Made by a program: the position numbers and the translations under genes. DNA of 64,000 nt from Draconibacterium sediminis. Lineage in GTDB: Bacteria > Bacteroidota > Bacteroidia > Bacteroidales > Prolixibacteraceae. The first letter of the stretch is position 1, and every line of letters starts with the position of its first letter. Under the pieces are notes generated by a model that was not told where the DNA came from, made no database searches, and worked only from the letters and a program-made list of their open reading frames with translations. This document shows positions 34,834 to 41,400 of this stretch, in pieces. Where the stretch lies: positions 310,001 through 374,000 of the forward strand of contig NZ_JRHC01000004.1 of NCBI RefSeq assembly GCF_000949475.1, given 5' to 3'.

Positions 34834-34884
34834 ATAAGCGGTAGGTTCTGGCAAATAAGCGGTAGGTTCTGGCGAATAAACGGT
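34834..34884 (-). promoter_or_regulatory. Array of three 21-bp direct repeats (LytTR-like sites), promoter-proximal
   Basis: On the minus strand ACCGTTTAT, ACCGCTTAT, ACCGCTTAT at 21-base steps (+ strand 34876-34884, 34855-34863, 34834-34842), with conserved spacer GCCAGAACCT. Same motif and period as the array at 31030-31080. Likely autoregulatory sites for the LytTR protein. Confidence 0.55.
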
Positions 34885-34941
34885 AATTTTTACTCTTTCT
34901 AATCTCCCATATTTTATCACGTTTTTCAACAGTTTTAGTGC

Positions 34942-34980
34942 TTAACATGACATTAACACAGGTATAATGGACTGATAATA
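34942..34980 (+). promoter_or_regulatory. Shared upstream box (TTAACATG) before paralogue 4
   Basis: TTAACATG at 34942-34949, then ATGGACTGATAAT, the same composite layout as at 3339 and 4435. A small hairpin AAAGACT-AAAA-AGTCTTT (34981-34998) follows. Confidence 0.4.
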
Positions 34981-35084
34981 AAAGACTAAAAAGTCTTTAA
35001 CATTCAATTAACAGGATCCTTTTAAACTTTATCCATATATTTCAGTCACAGAAAGCGAAAACAATTAAATAAAGAAAACAAGTT

Positions 35085-35681
35085 ATGAAACAATTAAACA
35101 AAGTTCTTTTAACACTTGCGCTTGCATTAAGTGCAGGAGTTGTTATGGCGACAGGAAACCTAAGTGTAAGTATTTCGGAAGGCGAAGGTGCTGAGGCGCA
35201 TGTTCGTGTTACCAATGCAGTAGAAAGCCAATTTGAAATGGAAATCCGCAACAGGAACAACGATATTATTTATTACAAGCAAATTCAGCAACCAATGAAA
35301 CTGGTTTTAAACACTTTTGATTTCTCAAAACTTAGCGATGGAGAATACACCTTTTGGGTGAAGCTTGACAATGAACAAAATATGACCACGCTCGCAGTAA
35401 AAGGCGGCGATGTAAAAGTTGTTGATCAGGTGAAACAGGTTGATCCGTATTTCGGGTTATACAATGATCGATTAGACATCTCATATCTGAACTATGGAGC
35501 TGGCGATGTAAAATTGTATCTGTATGATGAAAAAAGCAACAGTTTGATTCATGAAGATGTACTGGGATCGGATTTTGCCTTACATCACGCCATCGATCTT
35601 TCGAAACTTAACAATGGCAGCTACGAGGCCGTTTTGGTAAGTAACAACGGAACATATGAATACGAAATAACTCTCAATTAG
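35085..35681 (+). CDS. Secreted two-domain beta-sandwich protein, paralogue 4
   Basis: 198 residues. Signal peptide MKQLNKVLLTLALALSAGVVMA, mature start near TGNLSV. Same two-unit plan as the copies at 3.5-6.1 kb: FEMEIRNRNNDIIYYKQIQQP...FDFSKLSDGEYTFWV, then QVDPYFGLYNDRLDISYLNYG...LYLYDEKS...IDLSKLNNGSYEAVL. The VDPYF hinge between units is shared with paralogues 1, 2 and 5. It is transcribed divergently from the LytTR operon with a 296-base gap, which makes it a candidate target of that regulator; no LytTR site is seen on its own promoter side beyond the shared array. Confidence 0.78.
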   Translation: MKQLNKVLLTLALALSAGVVMATGNLSVSISEGEGAEAHVRVTNAVESQFEMEIRNRNNDIIYYKQIQQPMKLVLNTFDFSKLSDGEYTFWVKLDNEQNMTTLAVKGGDVKVVDQVKQVDPYFGLYNDRLDISYLNYGAGDVKLYLYDEKSNSLIHEDVLGSDFALHHAIDLSKLNNGSYEAVLVSNNGTYEYEITLN

Positions 35682-35720
35682 CATTTTTCGTAAGTATAGT
35701 TAGATTAGTTAGTTTTGGTA

Positions 35721-35749
35721 AAGCGAATCCGATGGGGTTCGCTTTTTTT
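35721..35749 (+). terminator. Intrinsic terminator of paralogue 4
   Basis: AAGCGAATCC pairs with GGGTTCGCTT, followed by a T-run. Confidence 0.85.
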
Positions 35750-35910
35750 GTGTAAAAATTGGAGCTTGGCAGTATCCAGTTTTCGTCTTCTAATCAACAT
35801 TGAAACGCTTTAATCATGAACCGGATACACCTTCTTATCTGTAAATGATTGAGATACTTCTCTTTTCGCTGGCTTGAGGTTCCATAGTTTTTCCTCGTTA
35901 AGTTTGCACA
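35750..35910. other. Intergenic stretch, nothing recognised
   Basis: No reading frame, hairpin or repeat of note between the terminator of paralogue 4 and the upstream box of paralogue 5. Confidence 0.6.
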
Positions 35911-35931
35911 TTAACATGTAATTAACATACT
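35911..35931 (+). promoter_or_regulatory. Shared upstream box (TTAACATG) before paralogue 5
   Basis: TTAACATGTAATTAACATAC: TTAACAT occurs twice in direct orientation. 171 bases before the start codon of paralogue 5. Confidence 0.4.
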
Positions 35932-36081
35932 CTTGGAATGCTTGCTATTATTGGGCTAAGGCCTTTTGTTTCATGATAATGTTTAAAGAAAAAGGCTAAA
36001 GAATGAACAAAAGTAGGAGTTGATTCCTTTCTCTTGTAGAAAACAAAACAATTAGAAATCAGAATTTAAAAATTTAGAAAC

Positions 36082-36663
36082 ATGAAAACTTTATTTGTAG
36101 GAATTATTGCAATGTGTGTAGCAAGTGTTGCCATGGCATCAGGAAATTTGAGAGTGAATATGGAAGCCAACGAAAATGAGGCAACGGTGGTTGAAATCTC
36201 GAGCGGTGAAATGGTTCACTTTGAGATTGAATTAACAGACGAATACGGAAACAGTATTTACGAGATGAATTCAGAAGTTCCGAGAAGTGAGATGGAGAAA
36301 CGTTATGACTTTTCGGCACTTGACAATGGTATTTATTGGTATTCTGTAAGAACTGGTGATGAAGAAATTCGTAAGCAGTTATCAATTGAGTACGGCGAAG
36401 TTGAAGTAATGGATGTGCGAAAAACAGTAGACCCATACTTTTTTCAGGAAGGAGATCAGATTAAACTTTCGTATTTGAACTTCGAAAATGAAAATATTAA
36501 TCTGTATGTATACGAAAACAATACTTTGTTGACGGAAGTAGCTTTGGGTAAGGATTTTGCAATACACAAGGCCATCGACTTATCTGAACTGAATTACGGA
36601 GTGTACGAGGTAGTATTGACTAATGAAAATGATATTTACGAACATAGTGTAGTAATTGATTAG
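36082..36663 (+). CDS. Secreted two-domain beta-sandwich protein, paralogue 5
   Basis: 193 residues. Signal peptide MKTLFVGIIAMCVASVAMA, mature start SGNLRV, nearly the same as paralogue 4 (TGNLSV), so these two are a sub-pair. Two-unit plan with YDFSALDNGIYWYSV, a VDPYFF hinge, LSYLNFENENINLYVYENN and IDLSELNYGVYEVVL. The mature protein is strongly acidic (many Glu). Own terminator. Function unknown; periplasmic or surface location inferred from the signal peptide. Confidence 0.78.
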   Translation: MKTLFVGIIAMCVASVAMASGNLRVNMEANENEATVVEISSGEMVHFEIELTDEYGNSIYEMNSEVPRSEMEKRYDFSALDNGIYWYSVRTGDEEIRKQLSIEYGEVEVMDVRKTVDPYFFQEGDQIKLSYLNFENENINLYVYENNTLLTEVALGKDFAIHKAIDLSELNYGVYEVVLTNENDIYEHSVVID

Positions 36664-36685
36664 AGGCTGAATGATGAGAAAAGGT

Positions 36686-36716
36686 AAGGCGGATTCGTGG
36701 GAATTCGCCTTTTTTA
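36686..36716 (+). terminator. Intrinsic terminator of paralogue 5
   Basis: AAGGCGGATTC pairs with GAATTCGCCTT, followed by TTTTTATT. Confidence 0.82.
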
Positions 36717-36864
36717 TTGAATTAACTTCATACAACTGCTTTCTGTCTCCTTGTCTTTTAGTTATTGATTTTCGGTAAAAAAAAGTAGTGGTTTACCATT
36801 TATAGATATGAAGAACTTTTCGCTTTGTTATATGTTTTAGTGCTATCAGAAAAAATACTTCAAC

Positions 36865-37413
36865 ATGAAAACAATTATTACCATTTTATTGGCCATTATT
36901 TTTGTTCCTGCATTTTCGCAACCTCATGCCAACGTAAAAACCGGAGATAAAATCATTGATTTTACTGCACAGTTAATTGATGGAAGCGAAGTCCCAATGA
37001 ACAAATTATACAATGAGTCGCCGCTTGTTCTGATTGTTCTGAGGGGCTGGCCCGAATATCAGTGTCCGGTTTGTACCCGCCAGGTAGGGGAGTTTGTTTC
37101 CGAAGCCGATCAATTTAAAAAGTACGGTGCAAAGATTCTTATGATTTATCCGGGACCTTCGGAAGTTTTGCAGGAAAAAGCAGAGGAATTTGCTGAAGAC
37201 TTTACTTTTCCTGAAGGATTTTACTTTGCCCTAGATCAAAACTATTCCATGATAAATAAATACGGCCTGAGATGGGATGCACCAAAGGAAACAGCTTATC
37301 CTTCGACATTTGTAGTTGACAAAGCAGGTAAAGTACGTTTTGCAAAAGTAAGCTCGAGCCACGGAGGAAGGGCTGATGTGGAAGAAGTGGTTGCGGCGTT
37401 AAAGGAGTTATAG
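36865..37413 (+). CDS. Exported thioredoxin-fold peroxiredoxin-like protein (AhpC/TSA type)
   Basis: 182 residues with a signal peptide ending at AFSQ (about residue 19). The thioredoxin-fold core starts with VKTGDKIIDFTAQLIDG; the active-site region is RGWPEYQCPVCTRQ, a CPVC motif at the place of the AhpC/TSA peroxidatic cysteine, followed by AYPSTFVVDKAGKVRFA with the cis-proline. It probably reduces peroxides or exchanges disulfides in the periplasm; CxxC here is unusual for classic peroxiredoxins and may indicate a thiol-disulfide role. Monocistronic. Confidence 0.85.
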   Translation: MKTIITILLAIIFVPAFSQPHANVKTGDKIIDFTAQLIDGSEVPMNKLYNESPLVLIVLRGWPEYQCPVCTRQVGEFVSEADQFKKYGAKILMIYPGPSEVLQEKAEEFAEDFTFPEGFYFALDQNYSMINKYGLRWDAPKETAYPSTFVVDKAGKVRFAKVSSSHGGRADVEEVVAALKEL

Positions 37414-37420
37414 CAAAATA

Positions 37421-37447
37421 AAAGCCGGCCCTTTTCGGAACCGGCTT
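37421..37447 (+). terminator. Terminator hairpin after the peroxiredoxin-like gene
   Basis: AAGCCGGCCC/GGAACCGGCTT stem. The flank GCAAAATAAAAGCCGG is identical to that of the hairpin at 40011-40038. On the minus strand the stem is followed by TTTTATTTTGC, so it may serve both the + strand gene and the end of the converging M28 gene's transcript. Confidence 0.7.
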
Positions 37448-37508
37448 CAATATCTTTTCCTTCATTGTATGACTTCAAGTCAAACGATGAATTTATTTCA
37501 TGAAACAT

Positions 37509-39581
37509 TTAATTTAGAAGTCCTGCTTCTTTTAGCAATCCGCAATAATTTAAAACGCTTTGCAAATCCGAGACTTCTTTGTGTTGTGTATCCAACATCT
37601 TTTTAATATCCAGGGCACTGTTTTTTCCATTAATCAATGCACAAAGTTCGGTAGTGCTGGCAATGTTTGTGTACGGATATTTTTCCTGAATAGCCTTGGG
37701 TAAATTACGTACCGCTCCTTCAACACGGAACGCGCCAACCTTTATTTTTTCCGAAGGAACAGGAATGAATTCGCTGGCTTCTTTTTCCAGTTTTGTTAAC
37801 TTATATGACGGGACTTCTAACCCAAGCTTTGAAGCTGTTAGTTCAATTTGATTATCCAGAACAACAGAGTTGGCCTCGAAAAGCTGCTTTGTTGATGCCG
37901 ATAAGGTTTCCAGTTGCGTAGCAAGTATTTTGCTATCCGTTGCCAGTTCTGTTACCGATTGAAGTGTGGCAAGTTCGTTTTTGCAGGTAGCTTCCAGATA
38001 AACTTTCACTTTTTTGCATGTCGTTTCAAACGACTCTGCATCGGTGTATTTCAGCTCATCCAACGCGCGACCCAATTCAATCCCCATTCTTTTCGATCCG
38101 TAAGAAAATGACGTTGTCGCAATTGATCCGGCCATTTCTTCGTCGGCTGATGCAATGTTATAAGCGCCGGCTGCTGCAATAACCGCAGCGCGTTTCATTT
38201 GTGTGGCATCAAGTTTATCCGGAGTATCCTGCGAAGTGTGGTAATACATATCAGGCCAGGTAATCAGCATTACGCCCGGCACATGCGTGGTCCAGTTGTT
38301 AAACACTTCATGGTCAGATGAGCCGTAATGTTGCTCAATCTGGTAATAAAACGCATCGTCCGTTCCGCTTGGGGCGATAATCTGGTTCGCAATTCTTTTG
38401 TTACTTCTGTTGGCAAGAATTTCGCGGTTTGCTTCACCCATGTAAACAAAGTAGTTTTCCATTACATCGTTTATGTAGTGCGGATTTCCAAATGTGGTAC
38501 GCATCAGGCTAAAAAACGAATTGTTACTTTTCAGATGCAGTCCAACCATATCGAGGTTGATGTTACAAAGCGTTTGTTCCATAATATCAGCATGGGCACT
38601 TACCCACGGAATTGTTCCCGAAAATTCAGGCACCCAGATAAAACGGATACTTCTTTTTGGTTGTGGAATGCGGCCATCGGCAACCAATTGGTTGATTATG
38701 CGTGCCACTTCCAAAATGGCTGCACCACCTGAAACGTTATCGTTGGCTCCCTGTTTGGTGTATCCTTCGAAAATATGTGCTGAAAGAATAACTTCACCGG
38801 CGTCAGGATCGCTACCTGGAATAACGCAGGTTGGCACCTGCAAATCGTAAGGCAACATTTGCGACTCGACAACAGCATGTACTTTAATCTTTTCGCCATG
38901 AATTAAGCGGTCGCGTAATTTGTAACCTTCACGCGGCGTGAGGTAAAAACCGAAAGTTGCATTTTCTCCTCTGATTCCGCTGGCTGGTATGGCAAGTGGC
39001 GCAGTAAGTTCGCGGCTTGAGCCAAAAGCAACAACACCCAGTGCACCTTTTTCAATTGCTGTATTATGAACTCTGCTAACCGTAGCGGATGTTACAACAA
39101 TTTTGCCTTTAACATCCAATCCTTCAAAGTCGCTTTTCAGACCTTCTTCTACCCATACTAATTCGGCAGTAACATCGGTTGGTTTGCTTCCTTCTGCCAG
39201 CGAAAGGGCAATATCTTTATAGTCGGCCAGTTTTATTTTTCCCGGTTCAACTTCCCATAATTCTCCTTTTATTCCGTCCCAGGTTTTACCGCCGTCGAAA
39301 CGTTCTATTTCTGCTCCGGCAATTCCGTATTCATTTAACTTGTCCAGCACGTATTTCCCTTCGCGGAAATATGCTGAACCATATTCACTTGCCGGCCGGT
39401 TACGCTGGTAACCCACCATTTCAAAAACGTGATTGATTGCCGTTTCGCCCGATGATTCTCCGATAATTTCATCCATTACCTCAGGAGCCAGTAAGGTGTA
39501 TTGGTAAAACGGTGTGTATTGTGCAAAAGCACTGGTAATACTAAACAGAAACAGTAAAATGAAAAAGAGATTTTTCCTCAT
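37509..39581 (-). CDS. Exported M28-family zinc aminopeptidase
   Basis: 690 residues with a signal peptide (1-20). A PA-type insert is seen at about 150-235 (LDVKGKIVVTSATVSR...KGALGVVAFGS). The M28 core follows: LSAHIFEGYTKQGANDNVSGGAAILEVARI (zinc ligand His and bridging Asp), then the region with IRFIWVPEFSGTIPWVSAH (Glu), CNINLDMVGL (Asp) and the final His in SSDHEVFNNW. The C-terminal 220 residues are helical and not recognised. Periplasmic or surface exopeptidase releasing N-terminal residues from peptides. Monocistronic, converging on the peroxiredoxin-like gene. Confidence 0.87.
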   Translation of the reverse strand: MRKNLFFILLFLFSITSAFAQYTPFYQYTLLAPEVMDEIIGESSGETAINHVFEMVGYQRNRPASEYGSAYFREGKYVLDKLNEYGIAGAEIERFDGGKTWDGIKGELWEVEPGKIKLADYKDIALSLAEGSKPTDVTAELVWVEEGLKSDFEGLDVKGKIVVTSATVSRVHNTAIEKGALGVVAFGSSRELTAPLAIPASGIRGENATFGFYLTPREGYKLRDRLIHGEKIKVHAVVESQMLPYDLQVPTCVIPGSDPDAGEVILSAHIFEGYTKQGANDNVSGGAAILEVARIINQLVADGRIPQPKRSIRFIWVPEFSGTIPWVSAHADIMEQTLCNINLDMVGLHLKSNNSFFSLMRTTFGNPHYINDVMENYFVYMGEANREILANRSNKRIANQIIAPSGTDDAFYYQIEQHYGSSDHEVFNNWTTHVPGVMLITWPDMYYHTSQDTPDKLDATQMKRAAVIAAAGAYNIASADEEMAGSIATTSFSYGSKRMGIELGRALDELKYTDAESFETTCKKVKVYLEATCKNELATLQSVTELATDSKILATQLETLSASTKQLFEANSVVLDNQIELTASKLGLEVPSYKLTKLEKEASEFIPVPSEKIKVGAFRVEGAVRNLPKAIQEKYPYTNIASTTELCALINGKNSALDIKKMLDTQHKEVSDLQSVLNYCGLLKEAGLLN

Positions 39582-39770
39582 GTTGATGATTTTAGTTTTT
39601 TGATCAATTGTGCTGGTAAAAATAGCATAAATTCAATTTATGAAACTGATTGATGTCATTATTGCAAGACAAATTTACTATTTGCAATAAATCGTTAGTT
39701 GGTATAATCCTTTTGCATCTTTTTGATTCGTTTTGTTTTATTGAGGATCAATTGAGTTGGTGGTTTATCA

Positions 39771-39991
39771 AACCCGTACCGGGTTTCCGTTTTCTATTGT
39801 GATCTGGTGCTGTTATTATAATCGAATCCGTACCGGATTCCTTCGTGGATTGCAGTAGTTGCTGTGTTACTAAAATCAAACTGGTTCCGAGTTTATTCAG
39901 TTGGATCAATCCACCGAAAAAAAGAACGCAGTATGCGTTCGATTATAATAGCAACATTGCAAAATGTTGCAAACACAACCCGGTACGGGTT
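39771..39991. repeat. Nested inverted-repeat element (MITE-like)
   Basis: Three nested pairs: AACCCGTACCGGGTTT (39771-39786) with AACCCGGTACGGGTT (39977-39991), GCTGTTATTATAATCGA (39809-39825) with TCGATTATAATAGCAAC (39939-39955), and CTTCGTGGATTG (39841-39852) with CAATCCACCGAA (39907-39918). AATCCGTACCGGATT at 39826-39840 echoes the outer palindrome. No coding frame of credit. Looks like a palindromic repeat able to fold over its full length. Confidence 0.6.
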
Positions 39992-40010
39992 GGATTGTGA
40001 AAGCAAAATA

Positions 40011-40038
40011 AAAGCCGGTCCCAAACAGAACCGGCTTT
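40011..40038 (-). terminator. Probable original mutB terminator, now cut off by the IS
   Basis: AAAGCCGGT pairs with ACCGGCTTT; on the minus strand the stem is followed by TTTTATTTTGC. The only minus-strand gene that could use it is mutB, 1.4 kb away across the IS element. Same flank as the hairpin at 37421. Confidence 0.6.
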
Positions 40039-40090
40039 ATATATTTTGTCTGTCTCGTCCTGAAATAAGTTGACACAAAAACGACTTATT

Positions 40091-40489
40091 ATGGGAACAT
40101 CAACAAAATCAAAGAAAAGGCGGAGCCAGCGTGATTACAACATGGGCTTTAAATTGGCGGTAGTTTCGCAGGTCGAAAAGGGCGAGATGACATACAAACA
40201 AGCCCAAAGGCTTTATGGGATCCAAGGGCGAAGTACAGTTTTGGTTTGGCTCCGAAAACATGGTAACTTAGACTGGAGTAAACCACAGATTCATTTTATG
40301 CCAAGTCCAAAAAGAAAAGAAACTCCAGCCCAAAAGATCAAACGCCTGGAAAAGGAGCTTGCCGATGAACGGATCAGAAACAAGATACTGAATACGATGA
40401 TCGATATCTCGGATCAGCAGTACGGGACGGCAATCCGAAAAAAGTATTTAACCAAACAATCCGAAAACTCCAAGAAAAAGGGCAAGTAA
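40091..40489 (+). CDS. IS3-family transposase OrfA
   Basis: 132 residues from the ATG at 40091. An N-terminal helix-turn-helix is visible (KLAVVSQVEKGEMTYKQAQRLYGIQGRSTVLVWLRKHG), followed by a leucine-zipper-like coil (KIKRLEKELADERIRNKILNTMIDI) used for OrfA/OrfAB multimer formation. Near the end, the codons AAA-AAG preceded by G (40474-40480) form a candidate -1 slippery site that would join OrfA to OrfB as the full transposase. Confidence 0.88.
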   Translation: MGTSTKSKKRRSQRDYNMGFKLAVVSQVEKGEMTYKQAQRLYGIQGRSTVLVWLRKHGNLDWSKPQIHFMPSPKRKETPAQKIKRLEKELADERIRNKILNTMIDISDQQYGTAIRKKYLTKQSENSKKKGK

Positions 40490-40509
40490 GCTTAGCTTGT
40501 AGTTGCCGA

Positions 40510-41337
40510 TTGTTTGGTATCAGCCGCCAAGCTGTTTATCAGTTGGAACAGCGCAGAAGACAGCGGGAAAAAGAGTTTTCACAAATTAAACCACTTCTCC
40601 GGGAGATGAGGATGAAAATGCCCCGCCTTGGAACCCGAAAACTGTATTATTTATTGAAAAATGATTTTGACTCATTGCACATTAAGATAGGCAGAGATGC
40701 TCTGTTTGATTATTTACGTGCTGAAAACTTACTAATAAGACCAAAGAAAAATTATACAAAAACAACCCAGTCAAAACATTGGCTACACAAGCATCCAAAC
40801 TTAGTACAAGGGCTTGTTCCTCAACGAGCAGAGCAGGTTTTCGTTAGCGACATTACTTATATCAAGAGCAGGGAGCGCACTCACTATCTTTCATCGGTTA
40901 CCGACGCATTTAGCCGCAAGATTATGGGATACCAGGTAAGTAATAATCTGAGCACGGAACATATGCTAAGTGCCCTGAAAATGGCCATAGGTAACAGGAA
41001 TACAAAACTTCCTCTGATTCATCACTCAGACCGTGGACTTCAATATTGCGCAGCAATATATCAGGATCAACTCAGAAAGCACTCCATCACACCATCCATG
41101 ACTGATGGCTATGATTGCTACCAAAATGCACTAGCCGAAAGAATTAACGGGATACTAAAGCAGGAATTTTTAATTACAACATGCAATAACAGGAAGGAAT
41201 TGGAATTACTGGTGAAAGAATCAGTTGAAACCTACAATGGAGAAAGACCACATTTGAGTTTGAAAATGAAAACTCCTAATTTAGTACATGAAAAAACCGT
41301 TGAAGCTAGCTTCAACGGTTTTATGAAATATCTTTAA
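40510..41337 (+). CDS. IS3-family transposase OrfB (DDE integrase domain)
   Basis: 275 residues counted from a TTG; the open frame continues back to the slippery site near 40474 (reading VSLACSCRLFGISRQAVYQ), so the real product is likely an OrfAB frameshift fusion. An HTH_21 segment (FSQIKPLLREMRMKMPRLGTRKLYYLL) precedes the rve integrase core with catalytic Asp in FVSDITYI, Asp in HHSDRG and Glu in NALAERINGILK; the last two are separated by exactly 35 residues, the classic D(35)E spacing. The core appears intact, so the element may be active. Confidence 0.92.
   Translation: MFGISRQAVYQLEQRRRQREKEFSQIKPLLREMRMKMPRLGTRKLYYLLKNDFDSLHIKIGRDALFDYLRAENLLIRPKKNYTKTTQSKHWLHKHPNLVQGLVPQRAEQVFVSDITYIKSRERTHYLSSVTDAFSRKIMGYQVSNNLSTEHMLSALKMAIGNRNTKLPLIHHSDRGLQYCAAIYQDQLRKHSITPSMTDGYDCYQNALAERINGILKQEFLITTCNNRKELELLVKESVETYNGERPHLSLKMKTPNLVHEKTVEASFNGFMKYL
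41293..41322 (+). terminator. 30-base perfect palindrome inside the 3' end of OrfB
   Basis: AAAACCGTTGAAGCT and its exact complement, with TTTT at the 3' side on either strand. It overlaps the last codons of OrfB (VEASFNGF). It could stop transcription on both strands at the IS edge and may now act as terminator for mutB. Confidence 0.6.
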
Positions 41338-41400
41338 AAATCTGTCAACCTATTTTAGGACGACTCATTCAATTTTTTGACTTTATCCTTTTGCCTTGAT

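Larger units (their letters stand above)
40051..41367 (+). mobile_element. IS3-family insertion sequence (IS150-like group)
   Basis: About 1317 bp bounded by imperfect inverted repeats: TGTCTCGTCCTGAAATAAGT at the left and, read inward from the right, TGAGTCGTCCTAAAATAGGT. Ends are TG...CA. It holds an OrfA and an OrfB in the typical overlapping -1 arrangement, both apparently intact. No target duplication is evident at these exact ends. It sits between mutB and the hairpin at 40011-40038. Confidence 0.9.

Noticed and set aside
34789-34929. Longer start of the LytTR response regulator
   Set aside because: The extra 47 residues mostly translate the 21-bp DNA repeats and the promoter, and receiver domains begin at the ATG at 34788.
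39864-40073. 69-codon + strand frame before the IS
   Set aside because: It lies on inverted-repeat arms and a hairpin and ends inside the IS terminus.
40044-41374. Target-site duplication of the IS3 element
   Set aside because: The 3-5 bases outside the inferred ends (GTC on the left, TTC on the right) do not match, so no duplication was claimed; the ends may be off by a few bases or the element may have recombined.
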